Below are positions 25,469-33,968 of a stretch of 64,000 nt of DNA, in pieces (positions within the stretch are counted from its first letter, which is position 1; the number at the start of each line of letters is the position of its first letter). Below the pieces are notes generated by a model. It did no database searches. It worked only from the letters and a program-made list of their open reading frames with translations, and was not told the origin of the DNA. Made by a program: the position numbers and the translations under genes. The DNA lies in assembly GCF_008704935.1 (NCBI RefSeq), contig NZ_CP023692.1:2489001-2553000 (forward strand), given 5' to 3'. Source of the DNA: Streptomyces vinaceus (GTDB lineage Bacteria; Actinomycetota; Actinomycetes; Streptomycetales; Streptomycetaceae).

Positions 25469-26376
25469 ACGACGTACGGAGCACCGCCGAGATGACCCGC
25501 CGCGCCACCCTCACCGGGGGCGCCCTCGTCGGCATCGGCCTCGCCGAGGGCCTGCTGAACCCCGCGCCGGCGGCGGCCGCGGCCGCCTCCCGCGACGACT
25601 CCCGCTACGCGCGCGGGCTGGCCGTCCTGCACGAGACCTCGGGCGAGCGCGGCGCGGCGGTGATCGAGTCGCTGCGGGACATCGCCCCGGACCTCGGCCG
25701 CTTCGTGGTCGAGTTCGCGTACGGGGACGTCTACTCCCGCGCGGGGCTCGACCTGCGCGAGCGGGAGCTGTCCACGGTCGCCGCGCTCGCCGCCCAGGGG
25801 GACGCCGCCCCGCAGCTGGACTTCCACATCGACGCGGCGCTGCACGTCGGCGTGGAGCCCGAGGAGATCATCGAGGCCCTCATCCACATCGTCCCCTTCA
25901 TGGGGTTCCCCCGGGCGCTCAACGCGGTCGCCGTCGCCCGGAAGGTCTTCGCCGACCGGGGCGTGGGCTTCGAACCGCCGGTCATGGACGATCCCCGCGA
26001 CCGGTACATGCGCGGGACCGAGAAGCTGGTGGAGATCGACGGGCACCACGGGCTGGAGGTCATCGAGTCCCTCAAGGACATCGCCCCCGACCTGGGCCGG
26101 TTCATCGTCGAGTTCACCTTCGGCGACGTCTACCACCGGCCGTGGCTGTCGCCGCGGCGCCGCCAGCTGGTCACCGTCGCCGCCCTGACGGCCTTCGGCG
26201 ACACCGCTCCCCAGCTGCGCGTGCACATCGGGGCCGCCCTGAACGTGGGCCTGAGCCCGGCCCAGGTCGTGGAGACGCTGATCCACGTGGTGCCGTACGC
26301 CGGGTTCCCGCGGGTGCTGAACGCGATCGGCGTGGCCCGGGAGGTGTTCGAGAAGCGGAACACCCCCGTGCGGTGA
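25465..26376 (+). CDS. tandem carboxymuconolactone decarboxylase-like protein with Tat-type leader
   Basis: 303 residues. After a twin-arginine-like leader (TRRATLTGGALVGIGLAEGL, ending in Ala-rich residues near 37) come two CMD/AhpD-fold repeats, about 45-165 and 178-300. The paired signatures are DIAPDLGRFVVEFAYGDVYS and DIAPDLGRFIVEFTFGDVYH, and AALHVGVEPEEIIEALIH and AALNVGLSPAQVVETLIH. No CxxC is present, so this is not an AhpD-like peroxidase. The duplication looks recent, since the repeats are very alike. Secretion by Tat would be unusual for a pathway enzyme. It is coupled by ATGA to the methyltransferase. Confidence 0.8.
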   Translation: MNDVRSTAEMTRRATLTGGALVGIGLAEGLLNPAPAAAAAASRDDSRYARGLAVLHETSGERGAAVIESLRDIAPDLGRFVVEFAYGDVYSRAGLDLRERELSTVAALAAQGDAAPQLDFHIDAALHVGVEPEEIIEALIHIVPFMGFPRALNAVAVARKVFADRGVGFEPPVMDDPRDRYMRGTEKLVEIDGHHGLEVIESLKDIAPDLGRFIVEFTFGDVYHRPWLSPRRRQLVTVAALTAFGDTAPQLRVHIGAALNVGLSPAQVVETLIHVVPYAGFPRVLNAIGVAREVFEKRNTPVR

Positions 26377-26419
26377 GGCGACAGGACCCATGACGAGCGG
26401 ACGGCAGAAGGGCTGACCC

Positions 26420-27706
26420 GTGCGAACGGACACCACGGCCGACACCACGGCCGGCATCACGGCCGGCGTCTCGGCCGAGACCACGGCCGGCGGCGGGGCC
26501 GGCGTCTCGGCGGACATCGCGGCCGACTTCGGGGCGCTCGGGGAGGAGTTCGTCCGCGATCCCCACCCGGTGTACGCCGCGCTGCGCGCCCGCGGCCCGG
26601 TGCACCGCGTCCGCGTGCCGGAGGGAGCCGACGCCTGGCTCGTCGTCGGCTACGAGGCCTGCCGCTCCGCGCTCACCGAGCCCTCCCTGTCCAAGTCCTG
26701 GCGGGACGCCTCGCCCGCCCTCCCGCTCACCCGGCTCTCCGCGGGCGAGAACCTGCTGAGCTCGAATCCGCCCGACCACACGCGGCTGCGCAAGCTGGTG
26801 GCCAAGGAGTTCACCCCGCGCCGCGTCGGGGCGCTCGCCCCCCGGGTGCGGGCCCTGACCGGCGAGCTCCTCGACGCCATGCTCGCCCGGCCGGCCGGCT
26901 CGGCGGACCTCGTCGAGGCGCTCGCGTTCCCGCTGGCCATGGGCGTCATCTGCGAGCTGCTCGGCGTGCCCTCCCTCGACCGCGCCGCCTTCCGCGACTG
27001 GGCCGAACAGGCCCTGAGCAGCCCGGACCACGCCACCAGGACGGCGGCCACGGCGGCGATGACGCGCTACCTCGCCGGCATGCTCGACGCGATGCGCGCG
27101 CGGCCCCGGGACGATCTGATGAGCGCCCTCATCCGCGCCACCGACGAGGACGGCGGCCGGCTCTCCCCCGACGAACTCATCGGCATGGCCTGGCTGCTGC
27201 TCGTCACCGGCTTCGAGACCACCGTCCAGCTGATCTCCTCGGGCGTCCTCGCCCTGCTGCGCCACCCCGACCAGCTCGCCGCGCTGCGCGCCGACCCCTC
27301 GCTCGTCGACGACGCCGTGGAGGAGGTGCTGCGGTACGAGGGGCCGGTCGAGACCACCACGTACCGGTTCACCACCGGGCCCGTGGAGATCGCCGGCGCC
27401 GTGATCCCCGGGGGCGGCGAGCTGGTGCTGGTCGCGCTCGCCGACGCCGACCGGGACCCCGCGCGCTTCCCCGACCCGGACCGCTTCGACATCCGCCGGC
27501 CCGCGGGCGGGCACATCGCCTTCGGCCACGGCATCCACTACTGCCTGGGAGCGCCGCTGGCCCGCCTCCAGGCCCGTACGGCCGTCACCTCGCTCCTCGC
27601 GCGCTGCCCGGCCCTCTTCCTGGACGCCGGCCCCGGCGACCTCGTATGGCGCGCGGGGCTCCTCATCCGCGGCCCGCGGAAGCTGCCCGTCCGCTGGCGG
27701 GCCTGA
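26420..27706 (+). CDS. cytochrome P450
   Basis: 428 residues, bacterial class I P450. The heme loop is FGHGIHYCLG (Cys375), the K-helix ExxR appears in EEVLRYEGPVE, and the I-helix reads LLLVTGFETT, where TGFET replaces the more usual AGHET. The first 35 residues are a low-complexity TTADTTAGITAGVSAE-type repeat from a GACCACGGCC unit, followed by a normal start DFGALGEEFVRDPHPVYAALR. The GTG at 26420 is used. Neither a ferredoxin nor a ferredoxin reductase lies nearby, so it must borrow redox partners. It is the last gene before the peptide gene, 150 nt further on. Confidence 0.92.
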   Translation: MRTDTTADTTAGITAGVSAETTAGGGAGVSADIAADFGALGEEFVRDPHPVYAALRARGPVHRVRVPEGADAWLVVGYEACRSALTEPSLSKSWRDASPALPLTRLSAGENLLSSNPPDHTRLRKLVAKEFTPRRVGALAPRVRALTGELLDAMLARPAGSADLVEALAFPLAMGVICELLGVPSLDRAAFRDWAEQALSSPDHATRTAATAAMTRYLAGMLDAMRARPRDDLMSALIRATDEDGGRLSPDELIGMAWLLLVTGFETTVQLISSGVLALLRHPDQLAALRADPSLVDDAVEEVLRYEGPVETTTYRFTTGPVEIAGAVIPGGGELVLVALADADRDPARFPDPDRFDIRRPAGGHIAFGHGIHYCLGAPLARLQARTAVTSLLARCPALFLDAGPGDLVWRAGLLIRGPRKLPVRWRA

Positions 27707-27737
27707 CCGTCCGGCCCCGCCGGCGGCGCCGGTCCAT

Positions 27738-27750
27738 GTGAAAACTTCAC
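27738..27750. promoter_or_regulatory. palindrome GTGAAAACTTCAC upstream of the peptide gene
   Basis: A 13-bp inverted repeat in the 150-nt gap before the peptide gene, 106 nt from its ATG. It fits the same RTGARAAYTTCAY pattern as the site before the SARP gene at 2627. A separate promoter for the peptide and YcaO genes is likely; CAGAAT at 27799-27804 could be its -10. Confidence 0.4.
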
Positions 27751-27856
27751 CTCGCGCTGGTGACCGCGGCACTGTCCCGCGATCACCGGATCCTCGCAGA
27801 ATCGTCAGTGAACGGACCGACCCGCGCCACGACGACGCAGAGGGAACTCCACCGCC

Positions 27857-28054
27857 ATGACCAGCCTTTCGGCCAACGCCCGTATCAGCCCCAGCACCGG
27901 ATCCGCACCGATACCCGTCCGCTCCACGAAGCCGGGCCTGGTGATCGAGAACCTCGACGCCCTGCCGGACACCGCGTACGCCCTGTTCACCGTCTGCAGC
28001 CGGACGCAGGTCACGGAATCGGCCGCGACGCCCGCCGGACGGCTGGGAGCATGA
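27857..28054 (+). CDS. candidate RiPP precursor peptide (TOMM substrate)
   Basis: 65 residues, with AGAGGGAAC ahead of ATG 27857 and an ATGA overlap with the YcaO gene. The middle is a hydrophobic-acidic stretch, LVIENLDALPDTAYALF (28-44), typical of leader segments bound by RiPP recognition elements. The C-terminal 21 residues begin TVCSRTQVTES and have one Cys (47) and Ser48, Thr45, Thr50, Thr53, Ser55 and Thr58 as heterocyclisable positions. There is no double-Gly site. N-terminal Ser/Thr (2-24) could also be modified. Known actinobacterial precursors I recall do not match. It could be a chance ORF, but position and coupling argue against that. Confidence 0.6.
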   Translation: MTSLSANARISPSTGSAPIPVRSTKPGLVIENLDALPDTAYALFTVCSRTQVTESAATPAGRLGA

Positions 28055-30372
28055 GCGCTGCCGGGCGCGAGCGGCCCGACCTGCCGCTCCCGGCCGCGCC
28101 GGCCGCCGCCGAGGCGCTGGTGGGCTTCAAGTCCCACCTGCGGCCCACCGTCGTCCCCGGCGACGCCGCCTACCTGGTGTCCCGGCGCGGGGTGACCGCC
28201 CTGGGCGGGAGCGGGGCGGAGGTCCTCGTGCCGCTGCTCGACGGGACCCGGACCGCGGGGGCGGTCCGCCGGGAGGCCGCGCGGATCCTGGGGGCCGAGG
28301 ACGCCGAGGCGGCCCTCCTCTCGCTGGCCGACGCCGGGTTGATCCGCTCCACCACCCCGGCGGCGGAGGCCGAGGCCGAGGCGTACTGGGACCTGGCCGG
28401 GCTGGACGGCGGGGTGGCCGCCGCCGGGCTGGCCCGGGCCGCCGTCGCCGTCGAGGCGCTGCCCGGGCTGGATCCGGAGCCGGTGGCCCGGGCCTGCCGG
28501 GAGTCGGGGATCGCGGTCGTCGCGGACCCCGGCGCCGCCGACCTGGTCCTCGTCCTGTGCGAGGACTACCTCTCCCCCGGGCTGGCCGCCGTGGACGCCC
28601 GCCAACGCGCCTGCGGCCGGCCGTGGCTGCCGGTCAAGGTGTGCGGAACCGACCCCTGGGTGGGCCCGTTCTTCCGGCCCGGCTCCGGCCCCTGCTGGCA
28701 CTGCCTGGCCGTACGGCTGCGCGGCCACCGCCACTCCGAGGTGCCCGTGCGGCGCGCGCTCGGCCTGGAGGGTCCCGTACCGCGGCCCGCCGCCGGGCTC
28801 GCCGCCGGGACCGCGCTCGCCGTGAACCTCGCCGTCCTGGAGGCCGCCAAGTGGCTGGCCGGGCTGCGCCGCCCCGAGCAGGCCCACATCCGCACCTTCG
28901 ACACGCTGAGCCTGAGCACCGCCGGCCACCCGGTGGCCCGGCTCCCGCAGTGCGCGGCCTGCGGGGATCCCGGTCTGGTGGCCCGCCGGGCCGGCGCCCC
29001 CTTCGTCCCCGTCTCCCGGCCCAAGGCCGCCGCGACCGGGGGCGGGGACCGCGCCCTGACCCCGGCGCAGATGCTGCGTACGTACGGACACCTGGTGGAC
29101 CCGGTGACCGGGGTGGTCAAGGAGATCCGGCAGGCCCCCGGCGCCCCGGAGTTCGTCCACGCGTACACCTCCGGGCACAACCTGGCCATGGAGTCGGCGT
29201 CCTTCGCCGGGCTCAGCTCGGGCCTGCGCGCGCTCAGCGGCGGCAAGGGCCGCACCGCCGAGGAAGCCCGTACGAGCGCGCTGTGCGAGGCGGTCGAGCG
29301 CTACAGCGGTACCCGGCACGGCGACGAGCCGGTGGTCCGCGACTCCCTGCGCGGCCTGGGCGGCGCGGCCGTGCACCCCAACGACTGCCAGCTCTACAGC
29401 GCCCGCCAGTTCGCGGAGCGGGAGGAGTGGAACGCGCGGCACTCCCGCTTCCACCACGTACCGGCGCCGTTCGACGAGACCCGGCCGACCGACTGGACCC
29501 CGGTGTGGTCGCTGACCGGCGGCGTCCGGCGGCTGCTCCCCACCTCGATGCTGTACTTCGGGCGGGCGACGGACGTCGCGGCGGACCCCGCGGCCGGGGA
29601 GCCGTGGGCCGACTCCAACGGCAACGCGGCGGGCAGCAGCCCCGAGGACGCGCTGGTCCAGGGCTTCCTGGAGCTGGTGGAGCGGGACGCGGTCGCCCTG
29701 TGGTGGTACAACCGCACCCGTCAGCCCGGGGTGGACCTGGGCTCCTTCGAGGACGAGTGGGTCGAGCGGACGCGCCACGGGCTGCGCCGGATGAACCGGG
29801 AGGTGTGGGCGCTCGACCTCACCTCCGACCTGGGGATCCCGGTGATCGCGGCGCTGTCGCGGCGCACCGACAAGCCGGCCGAGGACGTGCTCTTCGGCTT
29901 CGGCGCGCACTTCGACCCCCGGGTGGCGCTGTGCCGGGCCCTGTCGGAGCTGGGGCAGCTGCTGCCCGCCGTCGGCGCGGCGCGCGGGGACGGCGGCGGA
30001 TACCGGATCACCGACCCGGAGCCGCTGTCCTGGTGGCGCGGGGCCACCATCGCCAACCAGCCATATCTGGCGGCCGATCCGATGGCGCAGACCCGTACGC
30101 CGGGCCACTGGACCGTGGCCGCGGGGGCCGATCTGCTCGACGACGTACGCATGATCACCGAGCTGGTCCGGAGCAAAGGACTGGACCTGCTCGTACTCGA
30201 CCAGAGCCGACCTGACCTCGGACTTCCCGTGACGAAAGTGGTCGTACCGGGACTGCGCCACTTCTGGGCGCGGTACGGCCCGGGCCGCCTCTTCGACGTC
30301 CCCGTGGGCCTGGGCCGGCTGGCCGAACCCACACCGTACGACCAGCTCAACCCCGTCCCGCTGTTCGTATGA
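28051..30372 (+). CDS. fused TOMM cyclodehydratase: leader-binding/E1-like domain plus YcaO
   Basis: 773 residues. The first 360 form the C-protein-like part: an RRE-like winged helix (about 28-110, LRPTVVPGDAAYLVSRRG), then a ThiF-like region with zinc-type pairs CWHC (about 214) and CAAC (about 300). The rest is YcaO: HAYTSGHNLAMES near 370, GKGRTAEEARTSALCEAVER near 397-417 and SNGNAAGSSPEDALVQGFLE with LVERDAVALWW near 522-552, the ATP-Mg segments. The C-terminus PVPLFV resembles the proline-rich tail important in azoline-forming YcaO proteins. It should use ATP to cyclise Cys/Ser/Thr of the coupled peptide. No dehydrogenase for azole formation is nearby. Confidence 0.9.
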   Translation: MSAAGRERPDLPLPAAPAAAEALVGFKSHLRPTVVPGDAAYLVSRRGVTALGGSGAEVLVPLLDGTRTAGAVRREAARILGAEDAEAALLSLADAGLIRSTTPAAEAEAEAYWDLAGLDGGVAAAGLARAAVAVEALPGLDPEPVARACRESGIAVVADPGAADLVLVLCEDYLSPGLAAVDARQRACGRPWLPVKVCGTDPWVGPFFRPGSGPCWHCLAVRLRGHRHSEVPVRRALGLEGPVPRPAAGLAAGTALAVNLAVLEAAKWLAGLRRPEQAHIRTFDTLSLSTAGHPVARLPQCAACGDPGLVARRAGAPFVPVSRPKAAATGGGDRALTPAQMLRTYGHLVDPVTGVVKEIRQAPGAPEFVHAYTSGHNLAMESASFAGLSSGLRALSGGKGRTAEEARTSALCEAVERYSGTRHGDEPVVRDSLRGLGGAAVHPNDCQLYSARQFAEREEWNARHSRFHHVPAPFDETRPTDWTPVWSLTGGVRRLLPTSMLYFGRATDVAADPAAGEPWADSNGNAAGSSPEDALVQGFLELVERDAVALWWYNRTRQPGVDLGSFEDEWVERTRHGLRRMNREVWALDLTSDLGIPVIAALSRRTDKPAEDVLFGFGAHFDPRVALCRALSELGQLLPAVGAARGDGGGYRITDPEPLSWWRGATIANQPYLAADPMAQTRTPGHWTVAAGADLLDDVRMITELVRSKGLDLLVLDQSRPDLGLPVTKVVVPGLRHFWARYGPGRLFDVPVGLGRLAEPTPYDQLNPVPLFV

Positions 30373-30456
30373 GGGATCGAATCCCGCCCCCGGTCCACGC
30401 CCCTCCCCTATGCTCACATCTGGCGTGTAACAGAGGAACGCTTAAGGGGGATTGAC

Positions 30457-31701
30457 ATGCCTGGCCGCCTCAAGTCCTCGGATGGACCGTCGGAGGCGGT
30501 CCTGGTCGAGGGCATTCTGCGACGGAGCCGGGACTTACCCGCACCCCGGATGGCGCAGGTCATCCTCATCGCCGCGCTCCTCTGCTACGTGGGCATCACC
30601 GCCCTGAACATCCTCAGCGCCGGAGTCGAAGGGCTCGCCCTGGCCGCCGCCTTCGGCTGCCTGGGCGCGGTCTTCGCCCTCCAGCTCCTGCACTCCCGGA
30701 CGAGCACGCAGCGCGTCCCGACCGGACACCGGGCGCTGACGCTCGGCGCCCAGGCCGCCTTCACCTACCTGCCGCTCATCGCCCTGAAGTCGCAGTGGGG
30801 CGCCATGGCCGGCTTCCTCGCCGGGTCCCTGCTGCTGCTCCTGCCCCCGCGCCTGGGCTGGATCCTCTACGGGATCGTGGGCGTCAGCATGCTGGTGCCC
30901 CCGCTCCTGGAGGGGCGGCCCGTCATCGACAGCGTCTACCTGGTGCAGACCACCCTGCTGACCGGGCTCGTCACTTTCGGCCTGACCCGGCTGTCGGAGC
31001 TGGTCCGCGTCCTGCACGAGAGCCGCGGCGAACTCACCCGCGCCGCCGTCACCCGCGAACGGCTGCGCTTCGCGCGGGACCTGCACGACCTGCTCGGGTA
31101 CAGCCTCTCGGCGATCCAGCTCAAGGGGGAGCTCATCCACCGCCTGATCCCGGCCCATCCGGCGCGGGCCATGGACGAGATCGAGGACGTGCTGGCCATC
31201 TCCCGCCAGTCGCTGGCCGACGTACGGCGGGTGGCGAGCGGGTACCGGGACATGTCGCTGGAGGAGGAGATCGCCTCGGCCAAGTCGGTGCTGGGCGCCG
31301 CCGAGGTCGACGCGGTGACCGACATCCGCATGGGGGAGGTCAGTCCGCCCGTGGACACGGTGCTCGCCACCGTCCTGCGGGAGGCCGTCACCAACGTCCT
31401 GCGCCACAGCAGGGCCGTGCACTGCGAGATCACCGCGGTCGAGGAGGACGGCCTCATGACCCTGTCGGTCACCAACGACGGGGTCACCGACGGCTACCGC
31501 GACACCTCGCCGCACAGCGGCAGCGGCCTGGGGAACCTGGGGCTGCGACTGCGGGCGGTGGGCGGGGAGCTGACGGCCGAGCGGGGCCCCGGCACCCTGT
31601 TCCGGCTGGTGGCACGGGTCCCGGCACACGGGGACGTCGACCCCGACCTCGACGAGGCGGACGAGGCGGCGGAGGGCGAGCGCTCATGGCTCCTCGCCTG
31701 A
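30457..31701 (+). CDS. NarL/DesK-type sensor histidine kinase
   Basis: 414 residues. The N-terminal half has five or six membrane helices (about 30-190, MAQVILIAALLCYVGITALN first), followed by the HisKA_3 dimerisation domain with phospho-acceptor RDLHDLLGYSLSAIQLKGEL (about 207-226) and an HATPase domain with LREAVTNVLRHSRA (N-box) and SGLGNLGLRLRAVGGEL. ATG 30457 has GGGGGA upstream. The response regulator lies 99 nt downstream behind its own promoter. The pair sits right after the YcaO gene and may be the cluster's sensor or a flanking system. Confidence 0.9.
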   Translation: MPGRLKSSDGPSEAVLVEGILRRSRDLPAPRMAQVILIAALLCYVGITALNILSAGVEGLALAAAFGCLGAVFALQLLHSRTSTQRVPTGHRALTLGAQAAFTYLPLIALKSQWGAMAGFLAGSLLLLLPPRLGWILYGIVGVSMLVPPLLEGRPVIDSVYLVQTTLLTGLVTFGLTRLSELVRVLHESRGELTRAAVTRERLRFARDLHDLLGYSLSAIQLKGELIHRLIPAHPARAMDEIEDVLAISRQSLADVRRVASGYRDMSLEEEIASAKSVLGAAEVDAVTDIRMGEVSPPVDTVLATVLREAVTNVLRHSRAVHCEITAVEEDGLMTLSVTNDGVTDGYRDTSPHSGSGLGNLGLRLRAVGGELTAERGPGTLFRLVARVPAHGDVDPDLDEADEAAEGERSWLLA

Positions 31702-31752
31702 CGTGAGCGCCCGCCACCGGCTGCCAACCGGTCGCCGGACCAGGCCGGTTGC

Positions 31753-31758
31753 TATGAT
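31753..31758 (+). promoter_or_regulatory. -10 element TATGAT before the response-regulator gene
   Basis: TATGAT is 42 nt upstream of the GTG at 31801, in the 99-nt gap. No good -35 is visible at 16-18 nt. This suggests a separate start for the response regulator in addition to read-through from the kinase. Confidence 0.45.
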
Positions 31759-31800
31759 CACAAGTACACGATCGACCGCGCGGACGGGGGGCTCGTCACG

Positions 31801-32409
31801 GTGATCAGAATCCTGCTGGCCGAGGACATGCACATGGTGCGCGGAGCGCTCGTCGCCCTGCTGGACCTGGAGGACGACCTGGAGGTCGTCAGCGAGTTGT
31901 CGCGCGGGGACGAGATCCTGGCCGCCGCCCTCGACGTCCGGCCGGACATCGCCATCATCGACATCGACCTCCCCGGACTCGACGGCCTGAGCGCGGCCGT
32001 GCAGATCCACGAGCACCTCCCGGAGTGCCGGACGCTGATGCTCACCAGCCTGGGCCGCCCCGGAACGCTGCGCCGGGCCCTGGCGGCCCAGGTCTCCGGC
32101 TACCTCCTCAAGGACGACTCCCCGAAGGAACTGGCCAGCGCCATCCGCCGGGTCGTGGCCGGGCACCGGGTCATCGACTCCAAGCTGGCCGTCGCCGCGT
32201 GGAACGGGCTGGAGAGCCCGCTGACCGACCGCGAGACCGAGGTGCTGCGCATGGCGGCGCAGGGCTCGGAGGCCGCCGAGATCGCCGGGGAGCTCCACCT
32301 GTCCACCGGGACGGTGCGGAACTACCTGACGACGGTCGTGATGAAGCTGAAGGCCCGCAACCGCGTGGACGCGATCCGCATCGCCCGCGACGCGGGCTGG
32401 CTGGTCTGA
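31801..32409 (+). CDS. NarL/FixJ-family response regulator
   Basis: 202 residues: receiver domain (1-115) with acidic pocket LLAEDMHMV, phospho-acceptor in IIDIDLPG, and TSLGRP and YLLKDD for the switch residues, then a LuxR helix-turn-helix (about 138-200, LTDRETEVLRMAAQGSEAAE, STGTVRNYLTTVVMKL). GTG 31801 is the start. It is the partner of the kinase at 30457. DesR/LuxR-type regulators bind palindromes, so it is a candidate reader of the RTGARAAYTTCAY sites, though this is only a suggestion. Confidence 0.9.
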   Translation: MIRILLAEDMHMVRGALVALLDLEDDLEVVSELSRGDEILAAALDVRPDIAIIDIDLPGLDGLSAAVQIHEHLPECRTLMLTSLGRPGTLRRALAAQVSGYLLKDDSPKELASAIRRVVAGHRVIDSKLAVAAWNGLESPLTDRETEVLRMAAQGSEAAEIAGELHLSTGTVRNYLTTVVMKLKARNRVDAIRIARDAGWLV

Positions 32410-32418
32410 GCCCCGGGT

Positions 32419-33720
32419 TCACTCCCCCGCGAGGGAGCCCCCGGGGCGCGGACGGTGGGTGGTGAACCAGTGCTCGGCGAGGGCGGACACCTCGTGGAGG
32501 GCCCCGGGCTCCTCGAAGAGGTGGGTGGCGCCCTCCACGATCTCCAGGCGGCTCTCGCAGCGCAGCCGGGTCCGGGCCTCGCGGTTGAGGGCGAGGACCT
32601 GGTGGTCCTGCGAGCCGACGATCAGGAGGGTGGGCGCGCGGACCCCGGCGAGGAGGGATCCGGCCAGGTCCGGGCGGCCGCCGCGGGAGACCACGGCGTA
32701 GACCGGCGAGTCGGGCCCGGCCGCGGCCGCGAGGGCGGCCGCCGCCCCCGTCGAGGCGCCGAAGTAGGCGGGCGGGACCGGGGTGCGGGTGCCGAGCCAG
32801 GTCGTGGCGGCGGCGAGGCGGGCGGCCAGGGCGGCGATGTCGAAGACGTTCGTACGGTCCGCCTCCTCGGCCGGGGTGAGCAGGTCGAACAGCAGCGTGC
32901 CCAGACCGGCCCGGTTCAGGTCCGCGGCCACCCGGCGGTTGCGCGGGCTGCGCCGGCTGCTGCCCGAGCCGTGCGCGAACACGACCACCGCGCCGGCCCC
33001 CGGCGGGAGGGTGAGGTCTCCGGGAAGGCGCAGGCCCGCCGCCTCCACCGCCACCTCCACCCCGGCCTGCTCCGCTGGGGCCGGGCGCCGCGGCGACTGG
33101 GCGAGCAGGGCGACGACCTCCTCGTCCGGGGTCTGGGAGAAGTCCCGGTACCACTGGCCGACCGAGGAGAACCCCGGCGGCGAGCCCAGGCAGACCACCT
33201 CGTCGGCCACCGCCCCCACCCGGGCCAGCGCGTCCGGCGGGGCCACGGGGGCCGCCATGACGATGCGGGCCGCGCCCTGCGCCCGTACGACCTGGCAGGC
33301 CGCGGCCGCGGTGGCGCCGGTCGCGATGCCGTCGTCCACCACGATCACCGTCCGCCCGTGCAGGTCCTCCTGCGGCCGGCCCGCGCGGTAGCGGGCGGCC
33401 CGGCGGGTCAGCTCCGCCTGCTCCGCCTCCTCCACGGCGGCGATGTCCTGCGGGCGCAGCCGCCCGCGCCGGACGATGTCCTCGCTGATGACGCGTACGC
33501 CGCCCTCGCCGATCGCGCCGAACGCCAGCTCGGGCTGGTACGGCACCCCCAGCTTGCGGACGACGATCACGTCGAGCGGGGCGCCGAGGGCGTGGGCCAC
33601 GTGGAAGGCGACCGGGACCCCGCCGCGCGGCAGCCCCAGCACCACGGGACGGTCCGGCGCGTACCTCGCCAGCTCGGCGCCGAGCCTTCGACCTGCGTCG
33701 TCGCGGTCCGTGAAGAGCAT
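32419..33720 (-). CDS. phosphoribosyltransferase fused to dienelactone-hydrolase-like alpha/beta hydrolase
   Basis: 433 residues in two domains. Residues 1-210 are a type I PRTase-like domain with the PRPP loop VIVVDDGIATGAT and the N-terminal LGLPRGGVPVAFHVA. Residues 220-425 are an alpha/beta hydrolase with VVVFAHGSGSSRRSPRN, the elbow-like FGASTGAAAAL, GSQDHQVL and a His in GATHLFEE. The same fusion occurs in many actinobacteria, usually of unknown function. It ends 10 nt after the response-regulator stop, convergent with it. Confidence 0.8.
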   Translation of the reverse strand: MLFTDRDDAGRRLGAELARYAPDRPVVLGLPRGGVPVAFHVAHALGAPLDVIVVRKLGVPYQPELAFGAIGEGGVRVISEDIVRRGRLRPQDIAAVEEAEQAELTRRAARYRAGRPQEDLHGRTVIVVDDGIATGATAAAACQVVRAQGAARIVMAAPVAPPDALARVGAVADEVVCLGSPPGFSSVGQWYRDFSQTPDEEVVALLAQSPRRPAPAEQAGVEVAVEAAGLRLPGDLTLPPGAGAVVVFAHGSGSSRRSPRNRRVAADLNRAGLGTLLFDLLTPAEEADRTNVFDIAALAARLAAATTWLGTRTPVPPAYFGASTGAAAALAAAAGPDSPVYAVVSRGGRPDLAGSLLAGVRAPTLLIVGSQDHQVLALNREARTRLRCESRLEIVEGATHLFEEPGALHEVSALAEHWFTTHRPRPGGSLAGE

Positions 33721-33968
33721 TGCGGGTCATCCCCAAGGGTCGTCCCCGGCGTTCCCTGCCGTACTTCGAAACAACGCCTCCCGGCGCCCGCGTGCAACTC
33801 GGGTGCGGCGGCCGGTGGGTGGTCCGTACGAGGGAGGCGGGTCCGGGTCTGTGGGTTTTGAGGGATGGGTAGGGGTGGGGTGCGTGCGTAGGTTGGCCGT
33901 CAGGCGGCGTCCGCGCCGCCGGCCTGGTGCTTTGGGGCGGGCTCTGACGACGAGGATGGGGCGGCGCG

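Noticed and set aside
33721..33968. A small gene in the G-rich gap before the XdhC-like gene
   Set aside because: Frames there lack coding-like codon bias and a ribosome-binding site.
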